NCBI GenBank assembly: GCA_012513605.1
Contig: JAAZBV010000069.1
Coordinates: 1 to 64,000 of the forward strand
Direction of reading: 5' to 3'
Source of the DNA: Desulfatiglans sp.
Lineage (GTDB): Bacteria > Desulfobacterota > DSM-4660 > Desulfatiglandales > HGW-15
DNA: 64,000 bases
In this document: positions 19,061 to 29,606 of the stretch, piece by piece
Position numbering within the stretch: position 1 is the stretch's first letter
Layout of the letters: every line of letters begins with the position of its first letter
The notes under the pieces: generated by a model
Told to the model about the DNA's origin: nothing
The model's database searches: none
The model's input: only the letters and a program-made list of their open reading frames with translations
Program-made: the position numbers and the translations under genes

Positions 19061-20179
19061 TTAGATATATTCCCTTTCAAGGCCTTTGCCAAAAGATAAA
19101 TATACCTCATATGAAATGGTGCTGCATAGCCCTGCTATCTCATCACCGGTTATGGTTTTTTTGCTATCTGTACCTATGACAGTGCATTCATCCCCTGCCT
19201 TAACAGCATTAATCCCTGTTATATCGCAGGCAAGCATGTTCATGCAAACATTACCTCTTATGGGTGCAAATTCACCACCAATAATTACCCTGCCTCTGTT
19301 GGAGATGGCCCTTGGTATGCCGTCTGCATAGCCTGCCGATACAATAGCAATCTTTCTATTACCCTCTGTATAATATCTCCTGCCGTAACTCACCGGGGTA
19401 TTATCATTAAACTCCCTTATCTGCAGTATGTGGCATTTTAAACCCATTACCGGCCTGAGGTCTAACCCTGTTTTGAAATCAGGGGATGGCAGCCCTCCAT
19501 AGAGCATGATGCCTGGCCGCACCATGTCAAAATGGGAACCCTTATGGGCGATAATCCCTGCGCTGTTTGCCAGGTGGTTTAGCCTGAGATCAAGCCCCAT
19601 TTTTTTTGCCTCGTTAACCACTGCATTGAATCTCTCTATCTGCCCTTTTGTAAAGGCGATATCTTCTTCATCTGCGGAGGAGAGGTGCGACATGAGCGCC
19701 TCTATCTCAAGGGATTTAAAACCTGCAACCCTTTTTATAAAGGATACGGCATGGTCACAATCTATTCCAAGCCGTCCCATACCGGTATCTATCTTTACAT
19801 GTACCTTAAGCCTTTTATCCCGGATGGAGGCCACCCTTTCAAGTCTTTCAGCCGAATCCAGGTCATATACAACAGGCGTAAGCCCATTATCAACAGCAGC
19901 AAAGGCCTCCGCCTCTTTATCTATGCCGCAGAGGATGATTACAGGTATCCTTATGCCCTCTTCCCTGAGCATCAAGGCCTCACTGATAAATGAGACACCA
20001 AGCGAGTAGACCCCATTTTTTTCAAGGGTTTTTGAGACAGGCACCATACCGTGACCATAGGCATCGGATTTTACAATCCCCATGATGCTTATGCCAGGCC
20101 CTATGCAGCCTCTTACCTCTCCAAGGTTATGTACAATGGCCCCAAGGTCTATAGTCAGTTTATTAGGTGATATCAGCAT
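19061..20179 (-). CDS. alr: Alanine racemase
   Basis: A PLP enzyme making D-alanine for peptidoglycan, 372 residues. K37 in GIVKSDAYGHG is the Schiff-base lysine. The downstream segment VSYGRRYYTEGNRKIAIVSAGYADGIPRAISN holds the catalytic tyrosine, and CMNMLACDIT follows. It is the first gene of the minus-strand operon, 35 bases ahead of argS. Confidence 0.97.
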   Translation of the reverse strand: MLISPNKLTIDLGAIVHNLGEVRGCIGPGISIMGIVKSDAYGHGMVPVSKTLEKNGVYSLGVSFISEALMLREEGIRIPVIILCGIDKEAEAFAAVDNGLTPVVYDLDSAERLERVASIRDKRLKVHVKIDTGMGRLGIDCDHAVSFIKRVAGFKSLEIEALMSHLSSADEEDIAFTKGQIERFNAVVNEAKKMGLDLRLNHLANSAGIIAHKGSHFDMVRPGIMLYGGLPSPDFKTGLDLRPVMGLKCHILQIREFNDNTPVSYGRRYYTEGNRKIAIVSAGYADGIPRAISNRGRVIIGGEFAPIRGNVCMNMLACDITGINAVKAGDECTVIGTDSKKTITGDEIAGLCSTISYEVYLSFGKGLEREYI

Positions 20180-20627
20180 TCCAACCCTGTAATATTTTTT
20201 AAGAGAGTATTAGATATATGATATGTGGTTGTATATCAAGGATTATATGAGGTCCATTCAAACACACAGTCATGAACCCCGGCTCCTTCCAATCCATTTT
20301 TCAGTTGTATACCCGGCTGGTTCCTGCCTGCCTCTTTTACCAATTAAAGCTTTTGACTTTATTAAATATTTTATATAAGTTACCCCTCTTGTTATTCGCT
20401 TGATGCAACAATTATCAATAGGGGTAATAAAAGATAATAAACCACGGAGAGCACGGAGTAAAAGCTTTTAATCTTCTCCGTGTCCTCAGTGCTCTTGTAT
20501 GGTTGAAGTGACAGACTAAAATTAAACCGCAAAGACGCAAAGGGCGCGAAGAAAAATAAAAATTATTTATTAACAACTTAAAAGAAGCTTTTCTCCGTGT
20601 CCTCCGTGCTCTCCGTGGTGAAATATT
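20180..20627. other. Divergent intergenic region rich in simple sequence repeats
   Basis: This 448-base gap separates alr (minus) from queA (plus) and must hold both promoters, but I cannot place either with confidence. It contains CACGGAG/CTCCGTG repeats (listed separately) and AAACCGCAAAGACGCAAAGGGCGCGAAG at about 20525, a low-complexity direct repeat. No coding frame with a ribosome-binding site is seen. Confidence 0.5.
20441..20619. repeat. CACGGAG / CTCCGTG inverted repeat set
   Basis: ACCACGGAGAGCACGGAG (20441-20458) is matched in inverted form by CTCCGTGTCCTCAGTGCTCT (20476-20495) and by CTCCGTGTCCTCCGTGCTCTCCGTGGT (20593-20619). The last copy ends 8 bases before the queA start, so it lies in the 5-prime untranslated region and could fold back on the first copy. 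Blocks of this wording recur in many deltaproteobacterial intergenic regions; their role is not known to me. Confidence 0.65.
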
Positions 20628-22798
<2,171 letters not shown>

Positions 22799-22828
22799 AC
22801 TGAAAAATAAAACATTGGAGGGATTATA

Positions 22829-23143
22829 ATGATAGATGTAGCATACGCCATGGGGGCGGGTGGCCAGGCAGGGACACAGGCACAGGGTGGAGGCCTGATG
22901 GGCTTTCTGCCCTTTATAGCATTGATAATTATCTTCTATTTCCTGCTTATGAGGCCGCAGCAGAAAAAGGCAAAGGAGCATCGTACAATGCTTACGGCCC
23001 TGAAAAAGGGAGACAAGATAATAAGCTCAGGAGGGCTTCATGGTGAGATCACCGGCCTTACCGATGATGCAATAATAATGGAGATCGCCCCAAAGGTAAG
23101 GGTAAAGATATCAAGGGGTTCGGTCGCAGGCAAGATTAACTAA
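22829..23143 (+). CDS. yajC: Preprotein translocase accessory subunit YajC
   Basis: A 104-residue protein with one transmembrane helix (about 24-42, GFLPFIALIIIFYFLLMRPQ) followed by the conserved RPQQKKAKEH and a small cytoplasmic domain (LKKGDKIISSGGLHGEITGL). YajC associates with SecDF in the Sec holotranslocon. GGAGG lies before ATG 22829. It is 21 bases ahead of secD. Confidence 0.95.
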   Translation: MIDVAYAMGAGGQAGTQAQGGGLMGFLPFIALIIIFYFLLMRPQQKKAKEHRTMLTALKKGDKIISSGGLHGEITGLTDDAIIMEIAPKVRVKISRGSVAGKIN

Positions 23144-23164
23144 ATAAAAAGGGGGAGATAAATC

Positions 23165-24766
23165 GTGTCAAAGAACTTGCGCTGGCGCGGCATAATAATC
23201 GCGATCTTTATTGTCATTGCGCTCATATACCTTGTTCCATCCATGCCAGGTGGCATGCCCCAGTGGTGGTCAGGGGTGCTGCCCCAGGATAAGATACATC
23301 TGGGGCTCGATCTGCAGGGGGGCATTCATCTTATTCTTGAGGTAGAGGCTGAGAAGGCGGTGGAAAATGACCTTGAAAGGGCAGTGGATGATATCAAGGA
23401 TGAGTTAAGAAAAGAGAAGATAAGATACCTTGATCTGAAACGTGAAGGGATAACCGGCATTAATGTTACCCTCATGAGGGAAGAGGATAAGGGCACCTTT
23501 AAAGATATGATCTCCGCCCGCTACAGGGAGTATGATATAAAAGATGGCGGTTCTGTGGAAAATGGGGCAAGATACACGCTGCTCCTAAAGCAGGAGGCCA
23601 GGGATGAGGCCATGAAGCTCGCCACTGAGCAGGCACGTGAGACAATAGAAAACAGGATCGATGAATACGGTGTGGCTGAGGCAGATATAAGGCTCCTTCA
23701 GAACCACAGGATACAGATACAGCTCCCCGGTGTATCAGACCCTGACAGGGCCAAGGATCTCATGAAAAAGGTTGCAGAGCTGGAATTCAAACTGGTTGAT
23801 ACTGAAAACAGCATTGATGAGGCGCTTAAGGGTAATGTGCCACCCGGCAGGGAGGTGGTTTACGAGGTCGATCGTGACAGGATATCAGGAAATGTAACCA
23901 GGACACCCTATCTGCTTAAAAAACGCGTTGAACTTACCGGAAAATATATCACTGACGCCAGGGTAACCCTGGACCCACAGGATGGCTCCCCCTATGTCTC
24001 TCTCTCATTTAATAATCAGGGCGCAAGGATCTTTGAAAGGATAACAGGGGAGAATGTTAATAAGCAGCTCGCCATTGTCCTTGACGGCAATGTCTATTCT
24101 GCCCCCAATATCGATGAAAAGATATCCGGTGGTAATGCTGTAATTAGAGGCAGGTTTTCAATGGATGATGCAAGGGATCTTGCAATCGCATTAAGGGCAG
24201 GCTCTCTTCCTGCGCCGGTAAAGTTCCTTGAGGAGAGGACAGTAGGCCCATCCCTTGGCCAGGACTCTATAAATAAGGGGTTCCTCTCCATGATCGTGGG
24301 TGCTATTGCAGTAGTTATATTTATGGCCATATATTACGGGGTATCAGGCCTGATAGCCGATCTCTCCCTTTTGATTATGTTTGTTCTGATAATGGCAGGG
24401 CTTGCTGCATTCAAGGGAACCCTTACTCTCCCAGGTATTGCGGGTATAATACTAACCATAGGTATGGCCGTTGATGCCAACGTACTCATCTTTGAACGAA
24501 TACGTGAGGAGCTTAAGCTGGGCAAGACTCCTAGAACCGCCATAGATGCAGGATTCAGCAAGGCCATTGTCACCATCCTTGATGCAAATATAACCACATT
24601 GATAGTTGCCATTGTCCTGTTCCAGTTCGGCACAGGCCCTGTAAAGGGGTTTGCGGTGACCTTAACTATCGGTATTGTGGCGACCATGATAACGCAGGTG
24701 TTTATTACAAGATTTATTTTTGACTACCTGTACACAAAGCTGAACTGGAAAAGGATCAGCGTTTAA
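23165..24766 (+). CDS. secD: Protein translocase subunit SecD
   Basis: SecD with SecF uses the proton gradient to help pull proteins across the membrane. The 533 residues include the N-terminal membrane span with HLGLDLQGGIHLILEVE (D1 motif), the large periplasmic P1 domain, and a five-helix C-terminal membrane domain with GLIADLSLLIMFV, GIAGIILTIGMAVDANVLIFERIREEL and FAVTLTIGIVATMITQVFITR. The start is GTG 23165 preceded by GGGGGAG. It is full length and unfused. Confidence 0.97.
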   Translation: MSKNLRWRGIIIAIFIVIALIYLVPSMPGGMPQWWSGVLPQDKIHLGLDLQGGIHLILEVEAEKAVENDLERAVDDIKDELRKEKIRYLDLKREGITGINVTLMREEDKGTFKDMISARYREYDIKDGGSVENGARYTLLLKQEARDEAMKLATEQARETIENRIDEYGVAEADIRLLQNHRIQIQLPGVSDPDRAKDLMKKVAELEFKLVDTENSIDEALKGNVPPGREVVYEVDRDRISGNVTRTPYLLKKRVELTGKYITDARVTLDPQDGSPYVSLSFNNQGARIFERITGENVNKQLAIVLDGNVYSAPNIDEKISGGNAVIRGRFSMDDARDLAIALRAGSLPAPVKFLEERTVGPSLGQDSINKGFLSMIVGAIAVVIFMAIYYGVSGLIADLSLLIMFVLIMAGLAAFKGTLTLPGIAGIILTIGMAVDANVLIFERIREELKLGKTPRTAIDAGFSKAIVTILDANITTLIVAIVLFQFGTGPVKGFAVTLTIGIVATMITQVFITRFIFDYLYTKLNWKRISV

Positions 24767-24802
24767 GTAATAATGCGTAATCTCAAATATTGGAGCTGAT
24801 GT

Positions 24803-25846
24803 ATGCAATTAATTAAAGATGATGTTAACATAAACTTTATAGGAAATAGAAAAAAGGCATATGCCTTTTCACTTGCACTGATTGTTATAAGTATACTGCT
24901 GCTTCTCTACAGGGGCGGCCCAAACCTGGGGGTGGATTTTACCGGTGGCACACTTATACAGGTAAAAATGGCAAAGGCGCACACCCCGGCAGAGTTAAGG
25001 GAGGCGCTGAAACCTATTAACCTCCAGGACAGTATTATCCAGGAGTTTGGTGAAAAGGATCTGTTCGAGTACCTTATCAGGGTGCAGAATCCTGATATAG
25101 AGAGCGAAGGGCTTGAGGATAAGGTGATCAATGTCCTCTCTGAAAAATTCGGTGAGTCTGCAGAGATGAGAAGCTTTGAGATGGTCGGCCCAAAGGTGGG
25201 TAGTGACCTTCGTGATAAGGCAAGCCTTGCCATATTATATTCCATCCTTTTGATTGCCATCTATATATCCGGACGTTTTGAGCTCAAGTGGGCCAAGAGC
25301 ATAACCATGACAGTTGCGCTTGGTTTTGTGATATTTATTGCCTCAAAGATGGGGGCAAGCATAGTCTGGCTTTCCATTATAGTGCTCATTGCCACAATCA
25401 TCCTGTTGTGGGTGCTTAACCTTAAATATGCTATGGGCGCGGTAATTGCGCTTGTCCATGATGTTACCATAACAGTCGGTGTATTTGCCCTTACGGACAG
25501 GGAGATATCCTTAAGTATAATTGCTGCCCTGCTTACTATAATCGGTTATTCACTGAATGACACGATTGTTGTGTTTGACAGGATTCGTGAGAATGTTGCC
25601 CGGTTTAAAAAGCGCGACCTGGGAGAGGTAATGAATACAAGTATCAACCAGACCCTGAGCAGGACGATCCTTACCGCTGCAACAACCCTGGTAGCTGTTA
25701 TTTCCCTCTATGTGCTTGGTGGGGCGGTTATACATGATTTTGCATTTGCAATGATCATAGGTATTGTGATCGGGACATATTCATCCATATTTGTGGCCAG
25801 CCCCGTAATTCTTGCATGGGAAGGCAAAGCGGAAAAAAAGAAGTGA
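24803..25846 (+). CDS. secF: Protein translocase subunit SecF
   Basis: The partner of SecD, 347 residues. The first span is followed by NLGVDFTGGTLIQVKM, a short periplasmic domain and EMVGPKVGSDLRDKA. The membrane domain contains ALVHDVTITVGVFAL, IIGYSLNDTIVVFDRIREN and TILTAATTLVAVISLYVLGG. About 25 residues (IVWLSIIVLIATIILLWVLNLKY) between the second and third usual helices look like an additional hydrophobic segment. Confidence 0.96.
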   Translation: MQLIKDDVNINFIGNRKKAYAFSLALIVISILLLLYRGGPNLGVDFTGGTLIQVKMAKAHTPAELREALKPINLQDSIIQEFGEKDLFEYLIRVQNPDIESEGLEDKVINVLSEKFGESAEMRSFEMVGPKVGSDLRDKASLAILYSILLIAIYISGRFELKWAKSITMTVALGFVIFIASKMGASIVWLSIIVLIATIILLWVLNLKYAMGAVIALVHDVTITVGVFALTDREISLSIIAALLTIIGYSLNDTIVVFDRIRENVARFKKRDLGEVMNTSINQTLSRTILTAATTLVAVISLYVLGGAVIHDFAFAMIIGIVIGTYSSIFVASPVILAWEGKAEKKK

Positions 25847-25870
25847 TAACTTTTTTAAAAGATTAGTACC

Positions 25871-27697
25871 GTGGCATTATCAAACAGAGAAAGACTGGCA
25901 AGAAAGGTAAAGAAGATAAGAAAAAAACCGGGCGAAGGCAACAGGGTCAGCCCGGTTTTTATCATTATTATTATTGTTTTATTGGCCGGAGGGGTCTATT
26001 TGTACAGGGGCTTTAATCCCTCTGAGGTCCGGCTCAATTATATAGTTATCACAAAAAACTCGGAAACCATTAAACTAATTCAGGGGGAATCTGCCAGTTT
26101 TCACCCCTCTGACACCTGCAGAATAGGCGAGATATCCACAAATGTATTCTTCAACCAGGGGATAAGTCTCACGTCGGCAGATATTGATGTAGATGGCCTT
26201 TTGTACGGAGACACAGCCCTTGAAAAGCTACTTAATGATAAGGATATCTTTAAACGTCATCAGGTCACCCTTGAGGTTAAGCGTAATCAGGATGTTGCAG
26301 GCACAATAAAAATTGTTATTGAGCCGGATGTTAAGGACTGGGTAGCAAGGGTTGAAGGCGCCCCTGACAGTAAAACAAAGGTCGAGATTCTTGAAAAGGC
26401 AGTAGATACAGGTTTTACTGACGATAAGATCATAGAGCTTCTCGTTGATGAATACATTGCATCAAAGGCATGGCTCAAGGCGACTGACCTTATTGAAAAG
26501 AGTGCAGGAGATTCACCAGATTCAGAGGATATTAAGAGACTCCTTAAGGTATATGAGGCGGCAAAGAATAATGTAAAAATAGCCGATATGCTCGTAAGAC
26601 TTATAAAGTTGAACCCGGAAGACCTTGACTTAAGAAAGAGACTCGCTGAACTTTATGAAAGAACTGGTAAAAGAGAAAATGCAATAACCGAGTACAATAT
26701 ACTGCTTGAAAAGGCGCCTGAAAATGAAAAGGCATTTATATACAAGACTATCGGTTATCTCTATTCTGAAAGTAAACAGGCAAAAAACGCCATAGGCGCC
26801 TATCTGAAGGCCCTTGAGCTTGACCCTGAGGATGTGAATATCTACTATAATCTCTCCGGTTTGTATGAGAGTGCCGGTGACAAGGTAAATGCTGATAAAT
26901 ATCTTACAATGGCCCTGGCCAAAAAGCCTGATGATATAGAGAGCCGGATCAGGATGGCAGAGGGCCTTATAGCTAAAAAGGAATATAAAAAGGCAGAGGA
27001 ATACCTGAATGAGGCCATAAAGATCAGACCAAATTATACTGATGCATGGTTAATGCTTGCAAACCTTGAAGAAAAAAGGGGCAACAAAAAGGCATTAAGG
27101 GAACATTATAAAAAGATCCTCTCCCTTGTGCCGGGCAACAAGACAGTCCTCTTCAACCTGGGCACACTTGAGTATGAAACAGGAAACCCTAAGACCGCAA
27201 AGGATTACTTTCTAAAATACCTGAAAGCAACTCCGGGTGACATAGAATCAAGGGAGTTTCTCTTTGATATCTATAAAAAAGAGAAAAATGACAAATCTGC
27301 CTTTGAGCATGCATTAAAAATAGTTGAAAAGAGCCCTGGGAAAAAACAGTATTACCCCTTTTTATTTGAATACCTGAACAGGCAAAAGGATTTTAAGGCC
27401 ATGTACAGTGTAATGGATGCAGGTCTTAAAAAGAACCCCGGAGATGGTGATATAACAAAATACCTCATCATTGCATGCCTTAATACTGGTAAAGAAAAGG
27501 AGGCAGCCACCCACATCGAGGGGCTGCTCAAGCAAAAGCCAAATGATGTGCCCACCCTTTTGCAGCTTGCTAGGCTCTATGAAAAGCTGGGAAAGCCCGC
27601 TGATGCCCTTAAAACTTATAAAAAGGTACTGGATCTTGCTCCTGGTAATGGTGAGGCTGAAGATGCATATCTCAGGTTAAGGATGGAGACTCTCTGA
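25871..27697 (+). CDS. Membrane-anchored TPR-repeat protein
   Basis: 608 residues starting with GTG 25871. A basic N-terminus leads into one transmembrane helix (about 27-46, PVFIIIIIVLLAGGVYLY). A beta-rich region (about 50-155) precedes about ten tetratricopeptide units from residue 200 to the end (for example LAELYERTGKRENAITEYNILLEKAPE and YYNLSGLYESAGDKVNADKYL). TPR arrays scaffold protein complexes; which one cannot be told. It lies 24 bases after secF and 21 before mutT, so it belongs to the same transcript and may act in envelope assembly. Confidence 0.85.
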   Translation: MALSNRERLARKVKKIRKKPGEGNRVSPVFIIIIIVLLAGGVYLYRGFNPSEVRLNYIVITKNSETIKLIQGESASFHPSDTCRIGEISTNVFFNQGISLTSADIDVDGLLYGDTALEKLLNDKDIFKRHQVTLEVKRNQDVAGTIKIVIEPDVKDWVARVEGAPDSKTKVEILEKAVDTGFTDDKIIELLVDEYIASKAWLKATDLIEKSAGDSPDSEDIKRLLKVYEAAKNNVKIADMLVRLIKLNPEDLDLRKRLAELYERTGKRENAITEYNILLEKAPENEKAFIYKTIGYLYSESKQAKNAIGAYLKALELDPEDVNIYYNLSGLYESAGDKVNADKYLTMALAKKPDDIESRIRMAEGLIAKKEYKKAEEYLNEAIKIRPNYTDAWLMLANLEEKRGNKKALREHYKKILSLVPGNKTVLFNLGTLEYETGNPKTAKDYFLKYLKATPGDIESREFLFDIYKKEKNDKSAFEHALKIVEKSPGKKQYYPFLFEYLNRQKDFKAMYSVMDAGLKKNPGDGDITKYLIIACLNTGKEKEAATHIEGLLKQKPNDVPTLLQLARLYEKLGKPADALKTYKKVLDLAPGNGEAEDAYLRLRMETL

Positions 27698-27718
27698 TAA
27701 AAGGATTTCAGCACCTTT

Positions 27719-28117
27719 ATGACAATCAAAAAAAAGATAGAGGTCACTGCCGCAATAATAAAGCATGAGGCGAAGATCCTTATTACAGAACGGCGGGGGG
27801 GCACACACCTTGAGGGGTTCTGGGAATTCCCCGGCGGTAAAAGAGAGCAGGGTGAAGCCCTTGAGGAGTGTGTTAAAAGGGAGATAAGGGAGGAACTCGG
27901 GGTAGTTATAAACCCTTATGAGCTGCTTATATCTGTGACCCATGAATACGAGACCAAAATAGTGGAGCTATACGCATTTTTATGCTCCCTTGTTAATGGC
28001 TCTCCCGCTCCCCTTGAAGGCCAGAAAATGCGATGGGTTGACACGGAGGAGTTATCTCTCTACCAGTTTCCTCCGCCAGATCAGAAAATTATAGAAATTT
28101 TATGTAAAGGCGCCTAA
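27719..28117 (+). CDS. mutT: Nudix hydrolase, MutT type (8-oxo-dGTP diphosphatase)
   Basis: 132 residues with a complete Nudix box (GGKREQGEALEECVKREIREELGV: the G, E, R-E and E-E-x-G all in place). It is preceded by FWEFPG and followed by LISVTHEYETKIVELYAFLC and QKMRWVDTEELSLYQFPPPDQKI, all as in MutT. It probably removes oxidised dGTP from the pool. The next gene starts 3 bases downstream and belongs to an inserted restriction-modification pair. Confidence 0.9.
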   Translation: MTIKKKIEVTAAIIKHEAKILITERRGGTHLEGFWEFPGGKREQGEALEECVKREIREELGVVINPYELLISVTHEYETKIVELYAFLCSLVNGSPAPLEGQKMRWVDTEELSLYQFPPPDQKIIEILCKGA

Positions 28118-28120
28118 TTT

Positions 28121-28846
28121 ATGCTTGAGAAATTAAAAGAAAAAGGATTTGAAATATTAGCCTTACATCATGCCGAAGCGATATTACAACATGATATGCC
28201 AGACGCCGTGACAGAGCTGGAATCAGTGCTTTCCAACATTACATTGCCAGTCGAAGAACTTGTTAAAGGTGGTGGAGGTGAAGGTCAACTAACCCAGAGG
28301 ATGAGGCATGCCTTATCAAATTTGGGATGGAAAAAGCATATATTTCAAATCCAAAAAATTGTTGATGGTGTAGAAAAAGAGGCGATCTCCCATGAGATAG
28401 ACCATGTAAAGCATTTTACCTCCGGTACATTTGCTTTAGAGATAGAATGGAATAATAAAGATCCTTTTTTCGACAGGGATCTGGAAAATTTTAAACGTCT
28501 TCATGCTGATGGCGTTATTTCAATAGGTGGAATCATAACGCGTGGAATATCTCTTCAGAACAACCTCAAAAAAAGTATAGCTAAGTTTGCAAAAAAAAAT
28601 CATATTAAATGTACAGATGACCTTTCTCCTTATTATACCCCCACAGAAAGGCAGATAAAAAATATAGAAAATTCAGTGTCAAGTGCAGGATCATTTGGAG
28701 ACGGCTGGGCAAATGTGTTTGTAGCAGATAAGTTTGGAGAGGCAACTACCCATTGGAAGAAATTAGAAATTAGAGTGAAAAGGGGAGTCGGGAATCCATG
28801 CCCATTACTCTTAATAGGCATCCCAGGATCTATTGTTACATTGTAA
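28121..28846 (+). CDS. Type II restriction endonuclease, BglII/BstYI-like
   Basis: 241 residues. The core SHEIDHVKHFTSG-x2-ALEIEWNNKDPFFDRDL holds D94 and E107-I-E109 in a restriction-nuclease arrangement. The run EWNNKDPFFDRDL then NF-RLHADGVISIGGIITRG is what I associate with the BglII family, which cuts around GATC. The C-terminus (FGDGWANVFVADKFGEATTHWKKL) completes the fold. The paired methylase starts 14 bases downstream. Base composition is slightly more AT-rich than in mutT and pyk, consistent with insertion of the pair. The exact recognition site cannot be read from sequence. Confidence 0.8.
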   Translation: MLEKLKEKGFEILALHHAEAILQHDMPDAVTELESVLSNITLPVEELVKGGGGEGQLTQRMRHALSNLGWKKHIFQIQKIVDGVEKEAISHEIDHVKHFTSGTFALEIEWNNKDPFFDRDLENFKRLHADGVISIGGIITRGISLQNNLKKSIAKFAKKNHIKCTDDLSPYYTPTERQIKNIENSVSSAGSFGDGWANVFVADKFGEATTHWKKLEIRVKRGVGNPCPLLLIGIPGSIVTL

Positions 28847-28860
28847 TGTAGGGGATTGGT

Positions 28861-29550
28861 ATGGCAGGAAAAATAATTAATCTCACTGAAGTAAACCCGT
28901 CTCGGGATCTACTCGAAAAAATAGAGGGTCAATATTCAACAATATTGGCTGACCCTCCGTGGCAGTTTCAAAACCGCTCAGGAAAGGTTGCGCCTGAGCA
29001 CAGAAGGCTTCTAAGGTACCCCACAATGGAACTTAAAGAGATAATGGACCTGCCTGTTTCAAGGCTTGCTGCTGCAAAATCACACCTTTATCTCTGGGTG
29101 CCAAATGCACTGCTCATGGAGGGTCTTAAAGTCATGGATGCATGGGGGTTTACATATAAAACCAATATAGTCTGGTACAAAATACGAAAAGACAGTGGCC
29201 CTGATGGCAGAGGGGTAGGCTTTTACTTTCGTAATGTCACAGAGCTAATCCTGTTTGGTGTCAGAGGAAGTATGAGGACGCTTCAACCTGGCAGGACACA
29301 GGTAAATCTTCTCGCGACCCGAAAACGAGAGCATTCCAGAAAACCTGATGAAATTTATGGGCTTATTGAGTCATGCTCTCCAGGGCCATATCTGGAATTA
29401 TTTGCCAGGTTTAAACAACCTGGATGGCATCAATGGGGTAATGAAGATGTTGAAGAGAATTCATTGTATAATGTAGCAAAAAGAAAAGGACATTCTGATG
29501 CCCAGTTTAGACTTTTTGAATCGCCCAGAGGTTATAAGGCGAATCAATAA
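28861..29550 (+). CDS. MT-A70-family adenine-N6 DNA methyltransferase
   Basis: 229 residues. The catalytic DPPW is at 31-34 (YSTILADPPWQFQNRSG), followed by YPTMELKEIMDLPV, LYLWVPNALLMEGLKVMDAWGF and TNIVWYKIRK. The AdoMet site part (RKREHSRKPDEIYGLIE-SCSPGPYLELFAR) comes late, as in the permuted beta-class MT-A70 enzymes. It presumably methylates adenine within the site cut by the upstream endonuclease, protecting the host. The C-terminal 30 residues (RKGHSDAQFRLFESPRG) are an extension. Confidence 0.88.
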   Translation: MAGKIINLTEVNPSRDLLEKIEGQYSTILADPPWQFQNRSGKVAPEHRRLLRYPTMELKEIMDLPVSRLAAAKSHLYLWVPNALLMEGLKVMDAWGFTYKTNIVWYKIRKDSGPDGRGVGFYFRNVTELILFGVRGSMRTLQPGRTQVNLLATRKREHSRKPDEIYGLIESCSPGPYLELFARFKQPGWHQWGNEDVEENSLYNVAKRKGHSDAQFRLFESPRGYKANQ

Positions 29551-29606
29551 CTGCCATTCAGTGAAAAGAAGGCTGTTTTACTTTAAAGAAATTGAAGGAT
29601 ATTCTC

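Noticed and set aside
20180-20627. preQ1 riboswitch before queA-tgt
   Set aside because: I looked for the compact H-type pseudoknot with an A-rich tail near the start codon and saw only the CTCCGTG repeats.
24334-24687. Antisense frames in secD and secF
   Set aside because: Products are complements of hydrophobic membrane segments; they have no independent start signals.
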